From Nanohaloarchaea archaeon PL-Br10_U2g5 (lineage in GTDB: Archaea > Halobacteriota > Halobacteria > Halobacteriales > Haloferacaceae): DNA of 7,704 nt. The position numbers and the translations under genes are program-made. The stretch covers positions 1 to 7,704 of the forward strand of contig LKMY01000071.1 in the NCBI GenBank assembly GCA_001564205.1, in the 5' to 3' direction. Shown piece after piece: positions 1 to 5,596 of the stretch. How positions within the stretch are numbered: position 1 is the stretch's first letter; each line of letters opens with the position of its first letter. Under the pieces are notes generated by a model. It was given only the letters and a program-made list of their open reading frames with translations. It was not told where the DNA came from and searched no databases.

Positions 1-18
1 GACGACGGAAACCGTCAT
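1..18 (-). CDS. purQ: Phosphoribosylformylglycinamidine synthase subunit PurQ, first six codons only
   Basis: Only the start is in the window; the gene continues past the left edge. Reading leftward from the ATG at 18-16 gives MTVSVV, which fits the usual PurQ N-terminus (MTV-x-VV, before the Gly-Gly-Ser-Asn-Cys-Asp region that would follow outside). The ATG overlaps the TGA stop of purS in an ATGA, a typical arrangement for translationally coupled purS-purQ pairs. PurQ is the glutaminase subunit: it releases ammonia from glutamine for the PurL synthetase in the fourth step of de novo purine synthesis. The call rests on the purS context plus six residues, so it is an inference, though a natural one. 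Confidence 0.72.
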
Positions 19-266
19 CGCTCGGCGACTGCGACGTCGTAGTCGTGGATCGTCGGGTTCGCGAGCAGTCGCTCGGCCATTTCGGTGGCGCGCTCGGCTG
101 CTTCGTCACCGTCGGCCGCGTCGAGGTCGACCTCGAAGCGATCGGCCGAGCGGAGGTCCGACAGCTCGAACCCGAGCCGTTCGAGGGCCTGCTGTGTCGT
201 CTCGGCCTCCGGATCGAGGACGCCCCGCTTCAGCCGGACCGTCACCGTCGCGGTGTATGCCGTCAT
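15..266 (-). CDS. purS: Phosphoribosylformylglycinamidine synthase subunit PurS
   Basis: An 83-residue protein, the normal PurS length. PurS is the small structural subunit that bridges PurL and PurQ in the FGAM synthase complex (FGAR + Gln + ATP to FGAM) of cytosolic purine synthesis. Family features visible: the beta strand YTATVTVRLKRGVLDPEA near the N-terminus, then the helix QQALERLGFELSDLR, the strand FEVDLDA, a second helix (about residues 54-68) and the ending LLANPTIHDYDVAV. The reading frame stays open upstream to about 428, but the ATG at 264-266 is chosen because homology begins at once (MTAYTATVTV) and the upstream part crosses the promoter. It overlaps purQ by four bases (ATGA), indicating an operon running left. 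The start lacks a clear Shine-Dalgarno. A TTTTTACA element on the minus strand (about 288-295) lies about 25 nt upstream, consistent with a leaderless transcript. Confidence 0.95.
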   Translation of the reverse strand: MTAYTATVTVRLKRGVLDPEAETTQQALERLGFELSDLRSADRFEVDLDAADGDEAAERATEMAERLLANPTIHDYDVAVAER

Positions 267-286
267 ACCTGGTAGTGCGGAGTCGT

Positions 287-318
287 GTGTAAAAACCGTT
301 TTGGAACCGCTTTTATAT
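287..318 (-). promoter_or_regulatory. purS promoter: Candidate purS promoter, two possible TATA boxes
   Basis: Read on the minus strand there are two AT-rich elements in otherwise GC-rich DNA. ATATAAAA at 318-311 would start transcription about 20 nt before the purS ATG. TTTTTACA at about 295-288 would give a leaderless mRNA starting at the ATG. Either fits archaeal TBP/TFB spacing. Which one is used cannot be decided from sequence. Confidence 0.5.
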
Positions 319-335
319 CCATGTTTGTGGATATA
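314..335. promoter_or_regulatory. 8-bp perfect inverted repeat between purS and purU (possible operator)
   Basis: TATATCCA at 314-321 and its exact reverse complement TGGATATA at 328-335 are separated by 6 bp. The left arm overlaps the minus-strand TATA candidate (purS side). The right arm overlaps the plus-strand TATA candidate (purU side). A symmetric site over back-to-back core promoters could bind a dimeric regulator that controls both directions. Alternatively, the symmetry may simply reflect two divergent TATA boxes. The dyad is seen directly; the operator role is inferred. Confidence 0.45.
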
Positions 336-340
336 TCTCG
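328..340 (+). promoter_or_regulatory. purU promoter: Candidate purU TATA box
   Basis: GGATATATCTC on the plus strand, centred near 333, is the only convincing TATA-like element upstream of purU that leaves room for its Shine-Dalgarno in the transcript. It would start RNA near 360, giving a leader of about 85 nt, which is long for a haloarchaeal gene. A weaker GTGTATGC near 407-414 would place the start inside the Shine-Dalgarno and is less likely. Confidence 0.4.
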
Positions 341-364
341 GTCGATCGTCGAGGTACGAGGTCA

Positions 365-401
365 CCAGAGAGCGAAAGGGGCAAACCCCCGCGCGCTCTG
401 G
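365..401 (+). promoter_or_regulatory. Stem-loop in the purU 5' leader
   Basis: A 37-nt inverted repeat. The outer arms CCAGAGAGCG (365-374) and CGCGCTCTGG (392-401) pair with nine of ten positions matched. Inside them GGGG (378-381) pairs with CCCC (386-389) around a CAAA loop, with a few unpaired A residues on the 5' side and C390/G391 on the 3' side. If RNA starts near 360 from the TATA box at about 333, this hairpin is almost the first thing transcribed, and it ends 29 nt before the Shine-Dalgarno. It could be an RNA-stability element, a protein-binding leader or part of a metabolite sensor. I do not recognise it as a known riboswitch class. Confidence 0.5.
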
Positions 402-430
402 AAGTGGTGTATGCAGCCGTTCGAACACTC

Positions 431-440
431 GGAGGTGATC
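431..440 (+). promoter_or_regulatory. Full-length Shine-Dalgarno that fixes the purU start
   Basis: GGAGGTGATC is a ten-base perfect complement to the conserved 3' end of archaeal 16S rRNA (GAUCACCUCC). It stands five bases before the ATG at 446. It selects that ATG over the in-frame upstream start codon at 404. It also implies a leadered mRNA, unlike most neighbours here. Confidence 0.85.
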
Positions 441-445
441 GTCGC

Positions 446-1426
446 ATGACCCGCGAACTGACCGAAATCACGGTCGTCGGAGGAGACAAGACCGGACTCA
501 TCGCGCGAGTCACCTCCCTGCTGTTCGAGCGGGGAATCAACATTGAGGACCTCGATCAGGCGGTCCGAGAGGGCGTTTTCCGGATGACGACCCGCGTCGA
601 CGCCTCCGAGATGGAGACGTCACGCGGAGAGCTTCGCCGAGCCCTCGCCGAGCTCGGCCGGGAGTTGGATGTGGATATTCAAGTCCGGTTCCCGAGCGAC
701 CGCGACGCGCGACGGATCGCGTTGCTCGTCACGAGGGAGACGCACGCGCCGGAGGCCCTGTTAGAGGCGGAGGCCGCTGGCGACCTCGCCGCAGACGGTG
801 AGGCCGAAATCCCGGTGGTCATCGGCAACCGCGGCGATCTCAGGTCGCTTGCGGAGCGCTATGATAAGCCGTTTTACGACGTTGGCGACGGAAACGGGAG
901 CACCGACGAGGGGCGACTGCTCGACCTGTTGGCCGAGTACGACATCGATCTCATCGCGTTGGCCCGCTACATGCGGATCCTCTCGCCGGAGGTCGTGTTC
1001 CGATACGAGGGCCGGATCATCAACGTTCACCCCTCGCTGCTGCCGGCGTTCCCCGGTGCGGAGGCGTACCGGCAGGCGAAGGACGCCGGGGTCAGGATCG
1101 CGGGCGTCACCGCCCACTACGTGACGACCGATCTCGATCAGGGGCCCGTGATCGCTCAGCGCGCCTTCGACGTGCCGGCCGGCGCGGAAGTCAGCGAGAT
1201 CAAACGTCGGGGGCAACCCCTCGAAGCCGACGTGTTGCTCGACGCCGTCAAGCTCCACCTCGCGGACGCGATCGCGATCCACCGCGGGACGGTCCACGTC
1301 CGGGAAGACATCGACGTCGACGCACAGATCGGGCTTAGCAAAGCCGCGATCGACGCGAACCCGGACGAGCCGGTCGACGGCGAGCCGCTTTCGCGGTCCC
1401 GTACGCCGCCCGCTGAGAGCGACTGA
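446..1426 (+). CDS. purU: Formyltetrahydrofolate deformylase (PurU type): ACT domain plus formyltransferase domain
   Basis: Predicted to hydrolyse 10-formyl-THF to THF and formate in the cytosol, balancing the one-carbon pool and supplying formate. The 326-residue protein has an N-terminal ACT domain (about 5-80, ITVVGGDKTGLIARVTSLLF) and a formyltransferase-fold domain (about 90-285). The catalytic triad of this fold is visible: Asn193 and His195 in INVHPSLLPAF, and Asp231 in TTDLDQGPVI. IGNRGDLRSLAERYDKPF (about 126-143) and LARYMRILSPE also match PurU. The start at 446 is set by the Shine-Dalgarno at 431-440; an upstream in-frame start at 404 adds 14 residues unlike the family. About 40 residues (287-326) extend beyond E. 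coli PurU as an acidic, probably disordered tail. The active-site segment reads HPSLLP, as in PurN (GAR transformylase), rather than the HHSFLP of E. coli PurU, so substrate use needs care. It is divergent from purS/purQ. Confidence 0.88.
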   Translation: MTRELTEITVVGGDKTGLIARVTSLLFERGINIEDLDQAVREGVFRMTTRVDASEMETSRGELRRALAELGRELDVDIQVRFPSDRDARRIALLVTRETHAPEALLEAEAAGDLAADGEAEIPVVIGNRGDLRSLAERYDKPFYDVGDGNGSTDEGRLLDLLAEYDIDLIALARYMRILSPEVVFRYEGRIINVHPSLLPAFPGAEAYRQAKDAGVRIAGVTAHYVTTDLDQGPVIAQRAFDVPAGAEVSEIKRRGQPLEADVLLDAVKLHLADAIAIHRGTVHVREDIDVDAQIGLSKAAIDANPDEPVDGEPLSRSRTPPAESD

Positions 1427-1463
1427 GTCGGACCGGAGCCGCTGTGGGGTCTCCTGGTGGATT

Positions 1464-1470
1464 GATTTAA
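1464..1470 (+). promoter_or_regulatory. TATA-like element of the small membrane-protein gene
   Basis: GATTTAA lies about 30 nt before the GTG at 1497, the spacing expected for a leaderless transcript. It is the most AT-rich spot in the gap after purU and supports the small gene being transcribed on its own. Confidence 0.4.
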
Positions 1471-1496
1471 CAGCCCGCGAACCGTACGAAGCGGCC

Positions 1497-1679
1497 GTGA
1501 CGGGAGATCGACACCTGAATCGCTTCTGGGCCGACTCGAGCGCGGTCGTGCGAAGCGATGAGCGGACGCTTCTCCTGTTCTTACTCCTCTTGTCGATCGC
1601 CGCGCTCGCGGTGTTCCTTCACTACACGGTCCTGGTCCTCGACGGACTCCCTGAAGTTGTCCCGTCGGACTTGCCGTGA
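1497..1679 (+). CDS. Small single-pass membrane protein, unknown function
   Basis: A 60-residue protein with a GTG start that I do not recognise. The N-terminal part (1-24) is polar with several Arg/His residues (MTGDRHLNRFWADSS). Residues about 25-48 form one strongly hydrophobic segment (TLLLFLLLLSIAALAVFL and onward), followed by a short acidic tail with prolines. By the positive-inside rule the N-terminus would be cytoplasmic. No Cys, metal-binding or signal-peptidase motif is seen. Evidence for a real gene is the transmembrane segment, the TATA-like element at 1464-1470 at leaderless spacing, and the otherwise unexplained 330-bp gap between purU and the end of lhr. It converges on lhr, with 80 bp between stop codons. 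The strong hydrophobic run is not typical of a chance frame in this GC-rich DNA, but a short frame always carries doubt. Confidence 0.55.
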   Translation: MTGDRHLNRFWADSSAVVRSDERTLLLFLLLLSIAALAVFLHYTVLVLDGLPEVVPSDLP

Positions 1680-1759
1680 CCACACGCCGATCGCTTTGTC
1701 TCGGTCGCGTTCCGACGCTCGTCGTCACCGACACAGAGATCGATGGATCGCTCGTCGAT

Positions 1760-4624
1760 TCAGCTCTCTCGGGCCTCGCCAACCTCCTCCATCACGCGGG
1801 CGTGGAACTCTTGGAGGACGGCCGACTCATCGTCCGCGAGCACGGTGTCGGAGTCGACGAGCGTCGCCAATCCGAACGAGAGGGGCGTCGGGGAGTCGAC
1901 CGTGTGGTGAGCGATCGACAGGTCACCGCTCGCGACAGCGGTGAGCAGCTCACGGAGTCCGGCGAGGTCGAGTCTGTCTTCCAACAGCTCGCGGTACGTC
2001 TCTTCCATGACGGCGAACTCGTCGAGATCGTTCGCGAACGAGAGCAGCATCTCCGCGGAGACTTGCTGTTCGGCGGCCGTCTTCTCGTACCCTTTGTAGC
2101 GTTTCAGGATCATCAGCGACCGCGCCGCGTTGATCCGGAAGTACCGCTGGAGGAGGTCGGTCCCCTGTATCGCCTCCCGGAGATCCTCACGAACCGTTTC
2201 CGGGTCCAGGTCGCGGAGGATAGCTGCCACGTCGATCTTGCGGTTCAGCGGGAGCGCGAGACTGAATCCACGGTCTGCGACCGCGACGGCGACGTTGGCG
2301 TCGGTTCGGTTCGCACACTCCGCGGCGACGAGCCGCGAGAGCCCGTCGTTGAACTGCCGACCGTAGCTGGAGTGGACGTAGAACCGCCGCTTATACTCGC
2401 CGCGGTCGAGCTCCTCTTCGACGACGAGCCGCGATGGAGTTGAGACGCTCTCGGGGCCGGCGAACGCGACCTGCTCGTCGTACATTCGCGTGATCGCGCG
2501 GACGGAGTTTTCGTCGAGCGGGAGCTCTCTGAGCCAAGCGCGGACCGCGGGCGGCCCCCCCGCTTCGAGCCGGTCGAGCAGTTCGGCCTGAACGGAGAGC
2601 ACCTCACAGGCGAGGTCGTACGACAGCGGCAGCCGCTCGGAGTACCACGAGGGAACCGTGGGGCGCTCGCTCGTCCGGTCGACGTACACCTTCGAACCGC
2701 GGCGGTAGCGGAACGCGAACCGGTCGCCGCCGAGCGCGAACACGTCTCCCGAGTCGAGCGTATCGAGGTACGCCTCGTCGAGGGTCCCGACTCGCTCGTC
2801 GTCGCGGGTGAACACGCCGCAGCTGAACGAGTCGGGGATCGTTCCGATGTTCGTCATGTAGATGACCCGCGCGAGCCGACCGCGCTTGCCGACGAGCGTC
2901 TCTCCGACCGGGTACCCCTCGTGATGATGGGCCCCGTCGGGCGGGTCGTTCGCGTCTCGCCAGATCTTCGGGTAGACGTTCTTCGCTTCGAGCCCCTCGT
3001 AGTCCGCCGTGAGGTAGCGGATCAGGCGCTCGTAGTCGCCGTCGTCGAACGCGCGATACGGATGCGCGCGACGGAGCACCTCACGGACCTCGCGATCGGG
3101 ACGGATTCGGTTTATCGCCATCCCGTACACGTGCTGTGCGGCCACGTCGTAGGCGCCTTCGGGGAGAAAGACGCGGTCGACGAAGCCGTCCTCGGCGCGC
3201 GCGAGCATCGTCGCACACTCGACGAGCTCGTCGCGGTCTAAGGCGAAGACACGTCCGTGGACTGTCTCGCCGGGACTGTGCCCCGCTCGACCGACGCGCT
3301 GGAGGAGGGCAGCGACCGACTTCGGGGAGCCGACCTGCACGACCAAATCGAGATACGGCATGTCGATGCCGAGTTCGAGGCTCGTCGAGGTGGTGACGAC
3401 GTCGAGGTCGCCCGTTTTCAACCCCTCCTCGATCCGGGTGCGCTGACTCTCGCCGAGGCTGCCGTGGTGACAGCCCGAGTTGGAGTCGTCGTAGCCGAAC
3501 CGCTCACGCAGCTCGTGAAGGGTGCGCTCGGCGCCGGAGCGGGAGTTCGTAAACACCAGCGCGTTCTCGTGGTCGTCGATCAGCTCGTCGAGCGCGTCGT
3601 AGAAGCGATCGGTGACGGCCGATCGCGGCGTGTGAATCAGATCGGCAGCGGGGGTTCGGAGCTGCAGATCGAACTCGCGGACGAACCGGGCGTCGACCAG
3701 CTCGTACGGCCGCGGTTCGAGTCCCACCGAATCACCCACGTCGCCGCTGACGCGCTTGCGACCGACGAGGAACTCCGCGACCTCGTCGAGGGGTTCGACC
3801 GTCGCCGAGCAGCCGATTCGCGTCGGGGAGCCGTCGGCGAGCTCGGTCAGTCGCTCCAGCGACACCGCGAGGTGGGTACCGCGTTTGTTCGCCGCCAGCG
3901 AGTGGATCTCGTCGACGATCACGTACTCGACGCTCCGGAGCTTCTCTTTGAACTTCGGCGAGTTGAGCAGTATCGCTAGCGTCTCCGGCGTTGTGTTGAG
4001 CACGTGCGGCGTCTCTTCGAGCATCGCCTGTCGGGCCGCTTTGCTCGTGTCGCCGTGGCGGATGGCTTGGCGGACACCGTGGTCCGGAGAGGTGTCGGCG
4101 TCGTCCCCGCTGGCGTCGCCGACACTCCCGGCGCTGGCGTCGCCGTCACTCACGGTGCCGGCCTTCGCCGCGATCCCGGCTAGCGGCGCTTCGAGGTTCC
4201 GCTTGATGTCGTTTGCGAGGGATTTCAGCGGTGAGACGTACAGACAATACACGGCGTTCTCTAGGTCGCCAGTCCGCTCGCGAGCGAACAGGGTGTCGAG
4301 GACAGCGGTAAATGATGCGAGCGTCTTGCCGCTGCCGGTCGGCGCGGCGATGAGGCAGTTCCGACTCTCGTCGACGTGAGGTATCGCCTCGCGTTGTGGC
4401 GGCGTAAAGAAACCGCCGTTCTCGTTGACGTACGCGCCGAACTGCTCGACCCACCAGCGGCGAACGGCCGGAGAGAGCCGGTCGAGGACGTTGGCGTCGG
4501 GCAGCGGGACGGTCTCGGGGTCGAACTCGACGGACGGGGCGCCGTCGCGGGCGAGACGGTCCACGAGGAGATCCCGTGGCGACGGCCCCGCAGAACCGCG
4601 ATCCGTGCGTTCGATCACTATCAT
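1760..4624 (-). CDS. lhr: Lhr-type ATP-dependent DNA/RNA helicase
   Basis: A 954-residue superfamily 2 helicase, the size expected for an archaeal Lhr. Lhr enzymes translocate 3' to 5' on single-stranded nucleic acid and act in DNA repair and RNA:DNA unwinding. Motifs in order: Q-like motif FTPPQREAIP (73-82), Walker A APTGSGKT (94-101), Ia VSPLKSLANDI (130-140), Walker B DEIH (238-241), III SAT (273-275), IV region ALVFTNSRSGAERT (355-368), V TTSTSLELGID (411-421), VI QRVGRAGH (442-449). The two RecA-like domains (about 75-470) are followed by a winged-helix region (about 470-570) and the Lhr-specific C-terminal part. A Gly/Ser/Asp-rich insert (about 156-182) carrying an 8-residue tandem repeat interrupts the first RecA domain between motif Ia and the conserved TTPETLAILL. 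The ATG at 4624 is used; a GTG two codons later (4618-4616) fits the GATATC element better as a leaderless start. The gene is divergent from the kinase-like gene. I cannot tell which archaeal Lhr subgroup it belongs to. Confidence 0.93.
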   Translation of the reverse strand: MIVIERTDRGSAGPSPRDLLVDRLARDGAPSVEFDPETVPLPDANVLDRLSPAVRRWWVEQFGAYVNENGGFFTPPQREAIPHVDESRNCLIAAPTGSGKTLASFTAVLDTLFARERTGDLENAVYCLYVSPLKSLANDIKRNLEAPLAGIAAKAGTVSDGDASAGSVGDASGDDADTSPDHGVRQAIRHGDTSKAARQAMLEETPHVLNTTPETLAILLNSPKFKEKLRSVEYVIVDEIHSLAANKRGTHLAVSLERLTELADGSPTRIGCSATVEPLDEVAEFLVGRKRVSGDVGDSVGLEPRPYELVDARFVREFDLQLRTPAADLIHTPRSAVTDRFYDALDELIDDHENALVFTNSRSGAERTLHELRERFGYDDSNSGCHHGSLGESQRTRIEEGLKTGDLDVVTTSTSLELGIDMPYLDLVVQVGSPKSVAALLQRVGRAGHSPGETVHGRVFALDRDELVECATMLARAEDGFVDRVFLPEGAYDVAAQHVYGMAINRIRPDREVREVLRRAHPYRAFDDGDYERLIRYLTADYEGLEAKNVYPKIWRDANDPPDGAHHHEGYPVGETLVGKRGRLARVIYMTNIGTIPDSFSCGVFTRDDERVGTLDEAYLDTLDSGDVFALGGDRFAFRYRRGSKVYVDRTSERPTVPSWYSERLPLSYDLACEVLSVQAELLDRLEAGGPPAVRAWLRELPLDENSVRAITRMYDEQVAFAGPESVSTPSRLVVEEELDRGEYKRRFYVHSSYGRQFNDGLSRLVAAECANRTDANVAVAVADRGFSLALPLNRKIDVAAILRDLDPETVREDLREAIQGTDLLQRYFRINAARSLMILKRYKGYEKTAAEQQVSAEMLLSFANDLDEFAVMEETYRELLEDRLDLAGLRELLTAVASGDLSIAHHTVDSPTPLSFGLATLVDSDTVLADDESAVLQEFHARVMEEVGEARES
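4109..4156. repeat. Imperfect 24-bp tandem repeat inside lhr
   Basis: Two adjacent 24-bp units, 4109-4132 and 4133-4156, match at 21 of 24 bases. Being a multiple of three, they encode two related octapeptides in Lhr, TVSDGDAS (157-164) and AGSVGDAS (165-172). The following GDDADTSP looks like a decayed third copy. The pattern suggests slippage or unequal recombination in a tolerant surface loop of the helicase. Confidence 0.7.
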
Positions 4625-4640
4625 GTGTGTGTGCGTGCGG

Positions 4641-4650
4641 AGGGATATCG
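4641..4650 (-). promoter_or_regulatory. Weak lhr TATA-like element
   Basis: GATATC (4644-4649) is the only AT-rich hexamer close upstream of lhr on the minus strand. It is centred about 22 nt before the ATG at 4624, slightly closer than usual, and about 28 nt before the in-frame GTG at 4618. Between it and the ATG lies a short CA-dinucleotide run. Confidence 0.3.
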
Positions 4651-4711
4651 GTTGCGTCGAGACACAGAGGATGGTTCGTCGGTCATGTCGGCCCGGTGGG
4701 GAATCGCCTCG

Positions 4712-4717
4712 TTTATC
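4712..4717 (+). promoter_or_regulatory. TATA box of the kinase-like gene
   Basis: TTTATC is centred about 29 nt before the ATG at 4744, the spacing for a leaderless haloarchaeal transcript. It lies downstream of the earlier in-frame start codons, so it supports 4744 as the true start. Confidence 0.55.
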
Positions 4718-4743
4718 CGGCGGCCGTCCGTGGCGACGAGTGT

Positions 4744-5358
4744 ATGAGTGGATCCTCGGAACTAACGGAGGCGGATATTGACCGGAACCTCTTCATTACC
4801 GTCTCTGGGCCGCCTGGCTGCGGTGCGACGACACTCGTCGAGCGACTGGCGGCGGCGCTCGACTGCGGTTACGTCTCCGGGGGAGAGCTGTTCCGCGACA
4901 TCGCTGCCGAGCGCGACATGAGCCTCTCACAGCTGATCGCGGAGACGGGCGAGTCCGAAGAGATAGACCGAGCGCTCGACCGGCGGCTCCGAACGATCGC
5001 CGAGAAGTGGGGAGCAGCGAACAAGGCGTTCATCCTCGAATCGCGGCTCGCCGGCTGGATCGCCGGCAATCGCGCGGACATTCGGATCTGGCTGGACGCT
5101 CCCGATGAGGTGCGTGCGGACCGCACCCTCGACCGCGAGGAGATGACTTCCGAGATGCAGGTGCGCGAAGTGATAGAAGAGAAGCGGTACAAATCGTATT
5201 ACGGGATCGATCTGTCTGACCGGTCCATCTACGACCTCGCGATCAACACCGGGCGCTGGGACGCCGAGGGAACGTTAGCGCTGGCGCTGACCGGGATCGA
5301 GCGGTACGACATCGAAGCGGACGAGGGCGCGTTCGACACGCCTGATTTCGAGATCTGA
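4744..5358 (+). CDS. Cytidylate-kinase-like P-loop protein lacking the Walker A lysine
   Basis: A 204-residue protein with the fold signature of short archaeal CMP kinases, which make CDP from CMP and ATP. Recognisable blocks: LFITVSGPPGCGATTL (16-31, P-loop), YVSGGELFRDIA (43-54), IDRALDRRLRTIAEK (74-88), FILESRLAGWIAG (96-108), IRIWLDAPDEVRADRT (113-128, lid start), EKRYKSYYGIDLSD (146-159) and SIYDLAINTGRW (161-172). The nucleotide-binding loop reads G-P-P-G-C-G-A-T-T: the near-invariant P-loop Lys is Ala28 (GCG, 4825-4827). The rest of the fold is intact and the frame is undisturbed, so this looks like a functional but divergent paralog rather than a pseudogene. It may bind nucleotide or RNA without normal kinase activity, so I give no gene symbol. 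The start at 4744 is supported by the TATA box at 4712-4717; open frame upstream to 4576 overlaps lhr and is Cys-rich and unlike the family. The C-terminal tail EADEGAFDTPDFEI is acidic. Confidence 0.88.
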   Translation: MSGSSELTEADIDRNLFITVSGPPGCGATTLVERLAAALDCGYVSGGELFRDIAAERDMSLSQLIAETGESEEIDRALDRRLRTIAEKWGAANKAFILESRLAGWIAGNRADIRIWLDAPDEVRADRTLDREEMTSEMQVREVIEEKRYKSYYGIDLSDRSIYDLAINTGRWDAEGTLALALTGIERYDIEADEGAFDTPDFEI

Positions 5359-5596
5359 GCCACCTCCAGGATCCCTGCTCAGATACCCATCAATCAGTTA
5401 TCTGGATTTGCGGGCGTGTTGAACGTGGCGGACGCATCGAGCGGACGGCAGTTCACCAGAGCCAAACCCGACCGAACCGCCCGGCAGTGACCGATTTGAT
5501 CGTCGAATATCGACGGCAGCAGACAGCCAATGGCGCGCGTGCCACAGGGGCGCACACCCAGTGTTATTTTATACAGAACCGACCCGTCAGGGGAGT
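5359..5596. other. Intergenic region between the kinase-like gene and the permease
   Basis: No convincing gene is seen in these 238 bases. The stretch is somewhat more AT-rich than its surroundings, especially 5380-5415. It holds a 6-bp inverted repeat, CAGATA (5380-5385) and TATCTG (5399-5404), just after the kinase-like gene. No clean T-tract follows the repeat, so a terminator is only a possibility. The right end carries the permease promoter. Confidence 0.5.
5567..5574 (+). promoter_or_regulatory. TATA box of the TSUP permease gene
   Basis: TTTTATAC is a good haloarchaeal TATA box centred 27 nt before the ATG at 5597, giving a leaderless transcript. It lies inside the longer open frame that begins with GTG at 5561, which argues against that upstream start. 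Confidence 0.65.

Noticed and set aside
267..428. N-terminal extension of purS by 54 codons
   Set aside because: It would translate through the TATA elements and leader hairpin, and PurS homology begins exactly at the ATG at 266.
1432..1458. Short inverted repeat (ACCGGAG and CTCCTGGT) after purU as a terminator
   Set aside because: The 7-bp stem has a bulge and a 12-nt loop, and no T-tract follows. It is too weak to call in GC-rich DNA.
1676..2443. Long plus-strand open frame (255 codons) opposite the end of lhr
   Set aside because: It lies fully antisense to conserved Lhr sequence, has no family likeness and is a typical GC-rich shadow frame. The same holds for the plus-strand frames at 3257-3979 and 3756-4379.
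4576..4743. 56-codon upstream extension of the kinase-like gene
   Set aside because: It overlaps the lhr start, is Cys-rich and unlike the family, and precedes the TATA box at 4712-4717.
4744..5358. Kinase-like gene as a decayed pseudogene
   Set aside because: The frame is intact, all other motifs are conserved, and it has its own promoter. Loss of one catalytic residue alone does not indicate decay.
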